Assembly: GCA_000934455.1 (NCBI GenBank)
Contig: KN887028.1
Span: 15,899-37,395, forward strand
DNA: 21,497 nt
Origin: Apostichopus parvimensis
Taxonomy: Eukaryota; Echinodermata; Holothuroidea; Aspidochirotida; Stichopodidae
Reading direction: 5' to 3'
Under the pieces are notes generated by a model. It saw only the letters and a list, made by a program, of their open reading frames with translations. It ran no database searches and was not told the DNA's origin. This document shows positions 1 through 12,300 of the stretch, piece by piece. The position numbers and the translations under genes were made by a program. How positions within the stretch are numbered: the first letter of the stretch is position 1; every line of letters begins with the position of its first letter.

Positions 1-215
1 CCACCACTAGATGTCACCACTACAGCAGCATGAACATCTCATCACTAGAGCAGTATGAACATCCCATCACTAGAGCAGCATGAACATCCCACCAAAAGAG
101 CAGCACAAACATCCCATCACTGGAGCAGCTTGAACATCTCACCACTAGATGTCACCACCAGAGTAGTAACATCCCATTCCACTAAATGTCACCATTAGAG
201 CAGCATGAACATCCA
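1..215. repeat. 25-bp minisatellite (intron 8 of BUD23)
   Basis: About eight degenerate copies of a 25-bp unit whose core reads AGAGCAGCATGAACATCCC. The AGCAG core recurs at exact 25-bp steps (about positions 25, 50, 75, 100 and 125). Later copies are broken up by a variant that contains CACTAGATGTCACCACC. The array runs off the left edge, so its full length is unknown. No coding content is seen. Confidence 0.9.
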
Positions 216-331
216 AAGTAGTCATAAACAATATCAAATTTCAAATTCTGGTTTACACAGAGGCAGCATGCACATTTTTCATATGTACAGATACAGAGTG
301 CTTTCAAGCATTCACTTCACAAGCTACTTAC

Positions 332-380
332 TGTAGGAAGTTGTGGATTCAACAGTCCAGCAAACAAACACAAGAACATT
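332..380 (-). CDS. BUD23: BUD23 exon 8 (last exon in window)
   Basis: The exon encodes residues 198 (split) to 214, [16 protein letters not shown], matching the KKFYLCLFSG segment of human BUD23. Its acceptor is a pyrimidine-rich TTTATTCTTTCAG and its donor is ACA|GTAAGT. It starts in phase 2, completing the AA left by exon 7, and ends in phase 0. The following exon must lie to the left of this window. Confidence 0.9.
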
Positions 381-3300
381 CTGAAAGAATAAACAATGTG
401 ACTTCATAAAACATTAACCTCACAACTAAACAGTATGTATTCATAAAATACTGGTGGCAGATGAATCAATATGAAGTTGTCTGAATCAGCATCTGTGCAA
501 ATTAAATTTATTTTTGCATAGTCTTCCTATCCAACTTTATAATGAAAACCAAGAATGTATCTAGTAAAATGAATCAGCGCAACATTATCTCTGAGTCACA
601 TGTTAAATCTGATTACTTTTCTTGCTCAATAGTATTTAAAGCAGCATTTTGCATCCTTTTGCTATGATTTTTCTCAACCTCACTGACTCCACTATGCCAT
701 AACGACATACATAACTAGCTTATCTATTTAAATCTTACTTCAAATGGTGGCATAAAAGTCGAAAAATTTGCAACTTTCAACTTTGCCTTTCTCCAAGATA
801 TTTTCCGTTGGGATCCCAATAAACCTCGCCCATAATATGAATATTTAAACACTACGAACGTCATTGACCAATACGTTATACAACACCATGCCTTATTTGT
901 GTACAGTCTATATGGCAGTTGTACAAGGGAGTTTCATAACAACTCCCTGGTTGTACCAACGCAGTCTTGAATCTATTTTTAGCAACGGCTCATACTAAAC
1001 CTGCATCTCTGATTGGTTGAATTCAAACTAGTGGGTTTGGGGGAACTGCATGCATTTAGTTTTAAATGTGGAATTTGTCGTGAACACTCTTCTCGTTATC
1101 TGCAAATATCCTTAATTACTCGCCAATTAAAGTTGTTGGTAGGGAAAAACTTGCCTAATATCTTAGTTTGCTGTTTTGTGATTGACATATGTAAAAAACT
1201 TGATGGACATGTCAAAAAAGTAGAAAACGGCGACCAAACGCAAAATGCTGCTTTAAGGGCCAATGTGCTGCTTGCTGAGAAGAATAATGCAGGTAGTGCT
1301 TTGAATTTATTTAGCATTTTCATGCTAAAGTAGATCATTTAAAATATTTGTGATAATCGTTAAGAAATCCATGACTTCATCAGGTGACAACAGAAGCCTA
1401 TGGCTACATTTCATGTTCGCAATGACAGTCTGTCTCAAACCACAGCTGGGATTATGAGTGTCAAGAACCAAGTGTCAAGAAGTTATGCTACCTACAGTTC
1501 TCAAATATCTCTACTATATATACCTCTCTAATCCCTTCCAGTGTGTGACAATCCATATGCAGATTACCTCTATCTCCCCCCACCCCCCCTCCACCCTTAA
1601 TTATAATTGAATCCCATTTATGCTTAAAATGATCTGAATTAGCAACAATACATTGGCAAGACTTCTTACTTTTTAGCTCTTGTACTATTTGGAAAATCCA
1701 CCACAACTCCTCCAGTGAAACCTGCCCTCATTGCCTGTGATGTAATCAACTCCAGCTGATGTGAGTTTTCTGGATAAAATTGAAAGACTGCTCTGCTTCC
1801 TCTTTTCTATTAACACAAATGAAAAATATATTGGCAACAAATATATAATATATTCATAAAGAAAAGAATAAGATTAAACTAACATGAAAGTTGAAGCATT
1901 TCTTAGTTTTGCATTCACTTTATTTAAGAATTAATGTGTTTTTTATAGTTAATGCCAATCTTCACATTAAGTTTTCCTAGTTGCATCTCTATGAATCATG
2001 TACTTAATATGTCATGTGATACGTGGATCACAGCACCATTTGATTTAGAATCTAGATATCGAGCAGGGAAGATTTCAAGAGACCTTTGGATTTTCTATGC
2101 ATATATAAACAATCAACAAGAGAAAACTATAAACAAATATTGAACTGAATTCACACCTTTATTCTACCAATCATTTTTTCATATTCTTAACATTTTACTG
2201 TAAGCTGTGCAAACTGCAAGAGTTAAGCATGATTCATTCCACACTTCACAGAAATGTTTTGAAACAGTAACTTTATGTTAAGTCAATTATTCTCCAACAT
2301 ATTATAATATGTTAAGCTGGTAAAATTAGATAAGTACTTGTCAATATGCAACTAAATGATGACTTATCGAGTTGATGGTAATGTTTCAAGTTGCACCTAT
2401 TTTTCAATATATTTAATGTTAAAATATATTTATGTTGAAATTGATAACATATTATAAAGATATTAAGAATATGGTGGCACCAGAACCTTTTCACAAGCTC
2501 ATATATAATGCTACATAGCATACCAAAGTTTTCCCTTAATATATTTTGAATCTAAGAAAGGTTTTCAATTTCTTAGCTCAAATGATCTTGGACAGAAACA
2601 AACCGAAAAGATTTCCCTGTGCTCAATATGGAGTCAGTACACAACCTACTGTTGCTTTCCATGTTAAAGGTGTATGTTGGCTTTCATCATTTAACTTTTC
2701 CTTAATTAACCCCTTATGCCAGTCTCACAATAACTATTAATCATTTGATTCCATACAACAAGATGCAAGCTAATCGCTGGTAATTGTAAGTCACTCACCA
2801 TGGTGCTGTAGAGTGTACTGAAGAATTTATAGAGTCTCTTTGGAGGATTGTGTGTTTTCTTGTCTGCATTACAGAGCCACTGTAGAGCGGATATGCTGCA
2901 AAGAGAACAATCTAATACTGCAATGTGTGTTAGACCTAACAGTTCACTCCACATTCTTATCTGACCAATATAGTAGCCACTTTACTGTAAGGTTGATGCT
3001 CTACTATTTAGGCTACCAAATTTCCATTACAACTGAAAGTTGATGTCAAGGACATTTCAAGGTCACTTATACATATGCTGATATGCATACATCCCTCTCC
3101 GTGTCTGATAATTATATAACTCGTGAAGAAGATCCGATGTTTAGAACTGTTCGAGAAAAACCTTACAAGAAACAAAAAATACAGTAGGTTATCATTTTTT
3201 AAAACACTAGTAAAATAGTTCTTTGATTCAGCATTAGAGCTAGGATGTTAAATAGGGCAGGGGGGAATCCCCCTGTCAATTTAATTTTTTCAAATTTTGA

Positions 3301-6300
3301 GGGAATTTTCAAAACATTTCCTTTTTTTAGTGGGGGGGTTTTCATGATAGTTAGATTTACGTACAAATGTAACTACAGTAATGGTGCAAGTTGCAGGAGT
3401 ACCAGGAATTGTTGCGGGAAATTCCCTAAAGAGAGAAAAATCTAGATAAACTGTATGGATCCTGCAATCGTGCGTCCTAGTGCGAGCACTGCTTTGCATA
3501 TTAGATGCAAAATACTTGTGTGTAACATAACCGACAGGAGCATGGTATGCTTATAATACTTAAAACTGAAGTTTTGGTTTGCTTAGCACAAAACAATGTA
3601 TTCTACTTACAACTGTATATTGTATTGTGTTGTTGCTACTCTAAACAAGCCATGTAATATTGCACTGTACAGATGTAATACAGAGTAAAAATAATCGAAT
3701 TGTGCCGACTTATTACAGCCACTTATTGTTAACCACTGTTTCCTCATATCCATACATTTTGTGTGCCACAAATTTCATGTAATGGGTGTTGGTTTACTCA
3801 TCAAAAATTGAAGTTTACATCTAATTGTGCTGGACTAAAGTATCTGATTTTGTTTCTTAATACATTATCTTTACTTTAGTCGACAACTTTGCAGCTACCA
3901 ACATTTTGACAAAGTAAAAGCAAATGCAATTTTATATCTAAGTTCTGGTGTTTCTTTGCGAAGATCACAAACATGGTTTTCTGGTGAAATAATCCATTGC
4001 AAAGTCATTGAGATTACAAAGTAAGGAACACTAAGGAGAACTTAGAGGTAAGTGGCAAAGAAAACAGCTTTCTCATCCCAAACATCAAGCCTAAATTCAT
4101 ATCATATTGTTTATTGCCAACCTTATTACTCCATCAAATGTTCCAGGTCTGAAAAACATTCCTTCTCCCATATCACTCAGAAAGAGGTCTCCTTCTACCT
4201 CTCGTTCTTCTGCAATACCTTGAAAGACAACAAAGAACATTTCAAACAATCTTTAGTATTTCATGCAGCTGAAAACCAGGCATCCATTTACAAGTAAACT
4301 GTATATTTGCTTAAGGACATGACATTCATGTGTCCAGAATGTGTAGTGAGTTCAAAGAATTAGGTGTTATATGGAAAGCTCTTACCTAAAAGTACTTGGT
4401 TCACCAAATGCCCAGTCTCTTCCACCAAACCTAATGTATCAGATTCTGGTGTTTGAAATTTGATTGTGTAAAGAAAGTACACTGAGAATGGTGTAAAATC
4501 CTTAAACTTGAAACAAACATACAATTATCCCATGGAAACAATAACTGTACATTTGGAAACATCTTCAACAAACAACGTCAAAAGGGAGTCTAAATGTGTG
4601 TGACTTTTATCAAACTTCTGACCTTCATCTGGTCCATGATTCTGCACACTGTACATAGTTTACTACAAGGATGTACTGGAGTGAGCACTTCACATCAGGT
4701 CAGATACTGAATTCAGCCCATAAATCTAGCTGTATTGACTGGATTTGTAAAATGAATGAAACCCAACATTTTCTTTTGGGTAAAGAGGGTGGGGTGTGGA
4801 TAAAAAAGTCTGAAAACACTTTTCTTTCTATTCATGTTATTCAATGAGTGTTGTTAAACAAAGTGATCTTAATTTGAAATCCCAAAACTTACTGGTTTGG
4901 ATATTTACGAGTGACAAGCTTACCTGTCCCTCACAACCTTAGCACACTTGTTCTACCATGCCTAGAATATCCTGGTAACCTTTTTAACACTATATGCCCT
5001 CTATGACCGGCCCCTCCGGTCAATGAGACCACTGCCCTTCCAAAGTGCCCTGGAGCATTCCTTCACGACACATCCGGGTGGGGGGTGGGGGGAACTACCC
5101 TCACGGATTACTACAGGCTACTACAATTTACTACAGGTTGCTGCAAGTGACTACAGGTTACTACAAGTTACTACCGGTTACTACAGGTTCACACTGACCT
5201 CACCATAATATATAGGTGATCGCACGAAGCCTCAATGGTAACATCTCCCTCTCTTAGGTCCCTGGCTTGTGATGCTCCCCCCTCCAGCTGAATTCCACCA
5301 CCCTCCCCCACAGGGGGAAGCGGGAATGGAGACAGGTAAGTTCATCACTTGTAAATATCCAAACAAGTAATTTTCGGGATGTTTACTTGGCTACTCCCTT
5401 GCCTGTCTCCCCAAAACCTTAGCAACGAGTGGCACTGCCCAATGGTGGAAGGTCCGAGGGGTGGGACCTAGTACCCGCCTGACCTCGCATCACCGCACTA
5501 CCAAATGCGGCCTCAGCCAGTAAAGTGTCTGAAAGGTAACAGGCGATGAATGTTGTTGATGTCTGCCAGGCTGCTGCCTTGAGAATGTCCTGGATTGGAA
5601 TCCCCACACCGTCAAGGCTGCCACTCCTCTGATGTCATGGGCTCTCGGTTGAGTTGTGCCGACCGTGAAAGGGCGGATAACCTGTCAGCCACTGGGAAAG
5701 GGTGTCATTCGACGCTGCTGAGTACTACGCCCGGGTAAAATGAACAAGGACGTGGTCGTTCCTCTGAGTTGCTCCGTCTTAATCAGGTACAACTTGAGCG
5801 ACCGAATGGGGCACCACAGTTTATCCTCCACCATTGAAGAAAGCATCTTTATCTCCGGGATGAAGATGTCCCCAGCAGGAAAGATAGAACCTGGTTCTTG
5901 GTGTTGAAAGTCCGGTTGGGAACCATCCTCACTCCCTGGTTCTCGAACCTGATGTGCTTCTGTTGGTAGACAGAGCATGGAGGCAGCTCCTTTGTCTCTC
6001 TGACGCAAGCACGATCAGGAACAGAGTTTTCTTGGTTAGGGCCACAAGCAAGGCTAAAGCCATTGGTTCGTATGTAGGTCTCGTTTGTGCTCACAGTACC
6101 GCTGAGAGTCCCCAGCAAGGGGTCAGCCGTCTGATCCGTGGGCACCTGTTTGCCTTCCCCCTGATGAGCTGGGCGATGTCCCAATTGTGCCTGGGGTGAA
6201 CCGTCTGCGAAGCCGCAGTGGATAGCGGTGATTGCTGACCTGTAGATCTTGATGATCGATACTTGTTTACCCTCCTCAGACAGGGAGTGGAGGAACTCTG

Positions 6301-9300
6301 CTATATGTGCCAGAGAGGTTTCGGATGCCAGTACCTGTCTGATCTGACACCATTTTTTTCCTCCAAATCTAAAAAAAATTAGCAACGGTTGATCTTCTCC
6401 TGGCTTCGGCTGCCACAGAGGCAGCGGCCTCCTAAAAAAATCTCTTTTGGAGGGAAGTCCTGACAAACTCCAGGCAACTAACTGTAATCCCTTGATGTCT
6501 GGATGACTGAGGGTTCCCCATGTCTGGGACAGCAGATGGGGTGTGTCTGACTGGATCGCTGGGGTATCCATTAAGAGTTGTAGAATTTACCAAAACCATG
6601 GCCTGCGGGGCCAGAATGGGGCCACCAGAATGACTCTCCCCCCTGGAATGTGGGATCTTTCTCAGGACATGACCAATCATACAAAGCGTCGATGTAGAGA
6701 GCCCTGGGGTGAAACCACCTGGAGCAAAAGATCTGAAGTTAGTAGTTCTTCGCTGTCACAAACAGGTCCACCATTGGCCTGCCGAAAACATTGAAGATCC
6801 AACAATTATCCTGGGCTCTTTGCAAGCAATCATCTATACGAAAATTACAGTAGGTCTATGTGAATACCTTTTTATTAATGTAAATTTAAAAAATATCAGT
6901 TCAATGTTCTAAAGTACAGTAGTTTATACACAAATGTTGCGCCAAAAATAATATTTACTGAAGCACGTGGTTAATTGGACCGCGAAAATTTTTCGCAACA
7001 GAGAATTCTGATGGTAAGAATGCACATTTTATATTAGCAACTCTTAATGCAGAGAGAAGAAACATACTGTGAGCTGAAATATCCTCTTCAGGATCAGAGA
7101 TGTTAGCTTCCCACAAAATTCATAGATTGTCTCCACTCATTAACATTTTCTGATCAAAACAATGATTCAAATATTACGTGATAGTCTCAGAAACAATGCA
7201 AGTGCATCTTCGTTGTCAAAAGGTATACGTACTGTATGTGACAAGGCCTAACGTTATGATATTGAAGTGCACACACATGATAGCCTATACCGCAAACTTC
7301 ACTATCTCTACACAGGGAAAGTAACGTTGCAAGTAATTGTTGTTAAACAACAAACTCCATGTTCATTGAGCACTACAGATGCAAAAATGTTCACAGACAA
7401 TGGATGGGGACTATTAACTAATCAAATCACAGGAATTTTGGAAAAGCATCATTGTCTATTTTTAGCATGAAAATCTCCGTAATGGGGTGTTGTTAACCCT
7501 GTACCGTGCGGTTGATTGTTATGATATATTTATTTTCAAACAAATTCAATGATCAGTAGGAGTAGGAAAACTTTTGGTTCTTGTCAGAAGAAGTTGTGGT
7601 TTTTTGAAAAGAAATAATGAAAGATGTTCATTCCAAAATGTGTTTTGTTAGTTTTTCCGTTGACCTAGTTGTGAGTGTGTATATTCTTGGGATTTGTTTC
7701 TCCAAAAAAAGTTTGCATCCACTGGACACTTGAAGCAATTTGAAGATTTTGCATCCCTGGCCAAAACATTCCATCCCGGACGCAGAATCCAGCGTTCGTA
7801 ACAATGCTTGATTAAATATTACGTTATTTTAACAACGTTGAGTTGCAGTCGCACAGGCTGCACAGCATATTTCATTTATTGTAATTACGATTCATCATCG
7901 CGGACGAGCCTGGTTGTCTACTACATTGAACCAAAGGACAACATCACAAAAGTAACCGATATCACCAAAAAGACCTATTGCGCTGATGCAAAGCATCAAA
8001 CGGACCAGTCAACTGGTCCGTTTGATGCTCGTCAGCGCATTTTTCTGGATCAAACGGACCAAAAATACAGCCATGCAGCTGCCTCCACCTCTCTCTCTTT
8101 CTCTCTCCTTCTCCTTCTCTTTCACCTGTTCTCTCTCTCCTTGCTCTCCTTCCGGCCTTTCTTGGCCACTCTCCTCTACCTCTCCTTCCTCCTCTTCCTC
8201 TCCCATTTGAGCTACTTCCCTCTCCACTTGGGAACCGTTGGGGTTGGGGATCAAGTCTAGCTTGTCCTGCAACTTATTCCTTTGTCCTGTTAACCAGACA
8301 TCAATTCCTTGCCATTGGTTGGGGGTGAACTGGATGAAAACCAGACCAAATCCCTTCTGGTGCAAGAACGGCATTTCCGGCAAAGGTCATGTTTGTCCCA
8401 AGCCCGCCCGGGTTGGAACATGGAGCAGTTAACACATTTCAGTTGACTACGTGACATGACTGAAACACAACTTCTTAACGTAAATTAACAAAAAGATGTG
8501 AGAAACAGGGAAGGGGAAGTAAACTAACAAAAGGTAAAGACATGTACAGTAATAGTGCCTTAACCCTCGCCTAGAGGCTCGTGGCTTACAAAGGTAACAA
8601 GAAAGACCTAAAATAACCAACCCACAAAAAGGTGAAGTAAACTAGTGACGAAACTTAAATAAAAAAGGCTCAAATACGAGAGAAGGCAATATGAAACAAA
8701 AATATACGAGAGAAAAACAAACTGCCGCATATAGGGTGTGTGTGACAGAAGGCAGGAAAACTAGCGTAACTAAGGTAAACAATTCGCGGAACTGCTACCC
8801 CCCACTAGTGCTAAAACAGAAAAACAGAGCGAAAAAGGCTCCCTAAAAGAGCCCCAAAAATCCACTCGAAAAACAACAATCCAGACACTTGGGATGGTGG
8901 AATGAGAAGGCAGGGCGGTGACCGGTGAAGCCATTCATAGAGGGCGCACAGTGTTAAAAGGTTACCAGGACATTCTAGGCACGCTAGAATGAGGGTGCTA
9001 AGGTTGTGGGGGACAGGTAAGCGAGGAACAAAGTAAATAACAAATATTGTATCCTGCACTAAAGTGTCTTCTAATTAAAGACAATATAAATTGAAGGAAT
9101 CCTCACATCAAAAGGTAGAATAAACATTTTCAGAAAGACTTAACCATGCCACAACCTTCATTCACACAGAAGCACTTGAACCTTTGTTTTAATTTAGTTT
9201 TAAACTATCGCAGGTAACCTTTTATGTTCCATCTTGATGCTAATGTACATTTTCATACTTGTTATTCTGCATAATCCTATTAATATACACTAGTGAACAA

Positions 9301-12300
9301 ATAAATGAAATGAAAGTAAAGTAAAACTGAAATGTACTGTGAGCAAAGTAAAACTTTTCTCCAACCCTAAGATTCACCTCTACTTTCTGGTCAGTTCATT
9401 CATTCCCCTAAACTGATAAATCTGTTTCTGTCAACTTACCTAGCATAGGTTTGCTGATGTCCATTCCCACCCAAAAATGACCACGGTTTGTTAATGCTTC
9501 ACCACTGAGTCCTGAACCACATCTGGTAAGTACAGAAACATCACAAGAAATTATAAAGATTCAAAGTTATCGTTAGATCTAATGTACAATTAATTTCAAA
9601 ATAACTTACTAATCATTTGTCTCTCAATCATAAATCATCATGCACTAAATATTGAATGTGAGCCAGCCACAAGTTTGGTGATCCCTTGTTTATTATACTC
9701 AGCTGAGTTCATGACAATAAGCTCTTGTGACCTTTCACATCCTCCAAAACCATCACATGATACGGGAATTACCCACCAATCTGTTTGAAGAGGCCTCTTG
9801 AGACAATTTAAGGTGTAACAAAGTCTGATATTTACATCATATATTTTACAGAGCTTACAGAAAGAAGTGCAATGATCCAACTCATAGTTTCATGGCTTGT
9901 TTCAGTATTGATATATCAAAAAAATTGTTTATTCTCTTTATTTGGATGAGTGAATTGTGCAACAACATCAATTGTCATACAAGAACTACAAACAACTGCA
10001 TTTATTGATTCAATATTCAATATTTATCAAGTCAGAGGTGCAGTAGAAATATCACAGTGAGAAATAGAGAAACCAGGGAGGACGTTTCTCACAAACTTAA
10101 ATAGAAATCCTAGATAATTGAAAAAAAACTTTTGTCTTGAAAGAATTTAACATAAGAGAATTTTTAATTGTTATTGTTACAGAATTCCACAGACCAGCAG
10201 CAGCAAAGAAGATGCAACTTTTACTCTGCTCTGTTCCTTGTTAAACTTTATGAGAATACACACAGTGTTCCTTGTTAAACTTTATGAGAATACACATGTT
10301 CCTTGTTAAACTTTATGAGAATACACACAGTGTTCCTTGTTAAACCTTATGAGAATACACACAGTGTTCCTTGTTAACCTTATGAGAATGCACACAGTGT
10401 TCCTTGTTAAACTTTATGAGAATACACACAGTGTTCCTTGTTAAGCCTTATGAGAATGCACACAGTGATCCTTGCTAAACTTTATGAGAATACATACAGT
10501 GTTTCTTGTTAAACCTTATTTAAGTTAAAATTGGAGTTATTTTCTTACAAGAGCTTCAGACATTGACCTTTGTTACTCTCAAATCACCGTTATTCTCCTC
10601 AGAAAGGAATATAGTTCTTGTACAGTTTTCCCTACGGTATGCTGGATGCACATACAGTATGCGCCATGTCTCTAGTTCATTCAAGTTGTACTTTTGATGA
10701 TATGGTGCTTACAAAGGTTTCAAATTTTCACCTCTGTCAACCTTAACATGACCCTTAACCTGTACAGAAAGCAATATGGTTCTTGTCTTCACTAACTTGG
10801 ATGTATATATGTGGCCATGTGTAAAGTTCATCTGACCTTTACATTTTGAGTCATTGTCTTCACAAGATTTCAGACTTTGGACTCTGTTGACCTGAAATGT
10901 TTGACCTCCATGGCAAGCAATAGGGTTATTGTACTCAATATTAAGATGGATCTACTTGCCAGGTATGAAATCATCCAAGTTGCATAAAATTGTTTACTTT
11001 TGGTTTTGATATTATATCCTTATTTCAGATACACACCTCAAGTGGACACTACTCTTGCAGTTGTTCTTAAAGAATAAGAAATGAAGAAAGAGTTACCAAT
11101 ACTTACCCAACATCCAAAATAAAACTTGATGTTCCTTCTGGAAGAGCCAACAACTCAACAGCCCTGTCTGCCATTGTCATCTGAATTTCAATCATTCGTG
11201 AACTGCAAAATGAAAGAAGAGAGCAATGTGGCATCTGCATGCAATGGATTTTGTTGATGATAATACTTAACACAATGTATACTTTGAACAACAAAATAAA
11301 TACTGTTATAGTTTTAGAACAATTATGTAGTTGATATATTTTTCTAGCTTTTAACTGTGACTAAGTTTGCATCCAACCAATTTGTGAATACACAAGATTC
11401 CAATAAGTTAACATTTCTCCTTGTAACTGAAAAAAATTAGGTCTGCAATATAATAGTCAGCTCAAAATTAACAACTAATTTTCTTAATGTAAAACAAACA
11501 CTTGGAAAATTGGTAGTTAAAGGAGGTCATGTTTAAGGAACAAACTTAAAATATGTCACAGGATATCAAAAAAAAAGTTTGAAGTTAACAATAATCATTT
11601 TGAAAGAATATACCCTAAAACATAAAAGGCTCTTTTTTTGCTTGACTAATTAGTCAAGGATACATGCCACAAAATCTGCAAAAAACCAAAGGGAGCAAGT
11701 CAGTGTTTAATCTCACTTACTTTGAAGTATACTTTCTTGCTTCTATCTCGCCATAAAACTGAAACAGAAAGGCATTCAAAAATGTAATGACAAATAGTTT
11801 ATGACAATGAATATCTTTGTGAACATTCGAACAGGTTCAAGACATAAGCAATGACTGTACCTAGACTAAGATACAAGAAAGGCAGGAGTCTTAGTGGTTC
11901 TTTGCCACATTTCATAAGAAAAGGTTCTTATTATAATGTGCATCAATATATCAACTATTAACTATGAATTTTTCAAAGCTTTGTTGTGGAAATTATAGGG
12001 CTATAGGCGCATACTCGAACTTCAAGTCTGCGTATGTTCTTAAGAATAATCCTCCTTTCTGGGTTTCTTCAATCCCTCTTGAGTTCTTATAAATGTAATG
12101 TGAAGGGTCGCAGACTTATGGTGACCCGAGATTTTCGGTTAAGTTATAATATCTGCTTTATCCAGTTGCAATTTGGTGGCTATTTTGAACGTGCAGTAGG
12201 CCCATGGCACAGATCTGTCAAAGTGTACAGATCAGTGGGGCTACCTACGTTGTGTTTGTTTGTTCAAGTATCAGGCCATTGCCTTTCTTAACCGAAATAC

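Larger units (their letters stand above)
4881..9037 (-). mobile_element. DIRS-like tyrosine-recombinase retroelement, internally deleted
   Basis: This element of about 4.2 kb lies in intron 4, in the gene's orientation. It has inverted terminal repeats at both ends, an internal complementary region beside the right repeat, a decayed Gag-like ORF at the 5' end, and RNase H-end plus tyrosine recombinase remnants at the 3' end. This order (ITR, gag, pol end, YR, ICR, ITR) is typical of DIRS1-type elements, which integrate through a circular intermediate using a tyrosine recombinase rather than a DDE integrase. Intact family members are usually 5-6 kb. Here the reverse transcriptase and most of RNase H are not recognisable, and every ORF has frameshifts or stops, so the copy is dead. 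The outer limits are set by where the internal complementary region stops matching and could be off by a few bases. Confidence 0.85.

Noticed and set aside
1..215. Regular repeats resembling a CRISPR array
   Set aside because: Units are contiguous and degenerate with no unique spacers, and the host is a eukaryote. They are minisatellites. The same holds for 10234-10520 and 21265-21497.
3258..3275. CAGGGGG/CCCCCTG palindrome as a hAT transposon end
   Set aside because: Only one such site, no partner end and no 8-bp duplication found.
5954..6199. Plus-strand ORF across the recombinase remnant
   Set aside because: It is the antisense shadow of the minus-strand tyrosine recombinase and has no homology of its own.
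6543..6912. Plus-strand ORFs over the RNase H end
   Set aside because: Shadows of the decayed DIRS coding strand; they run into unrelated AT-rich DNA.
7808..8260. 150-codon plus-strand ORF with a Ser/Leu-rich tail
   Set aside because: The Ser/Leu run comes from the CT-rich tract read in the other direction; the real coding sense there is the Gag remnant on minus.
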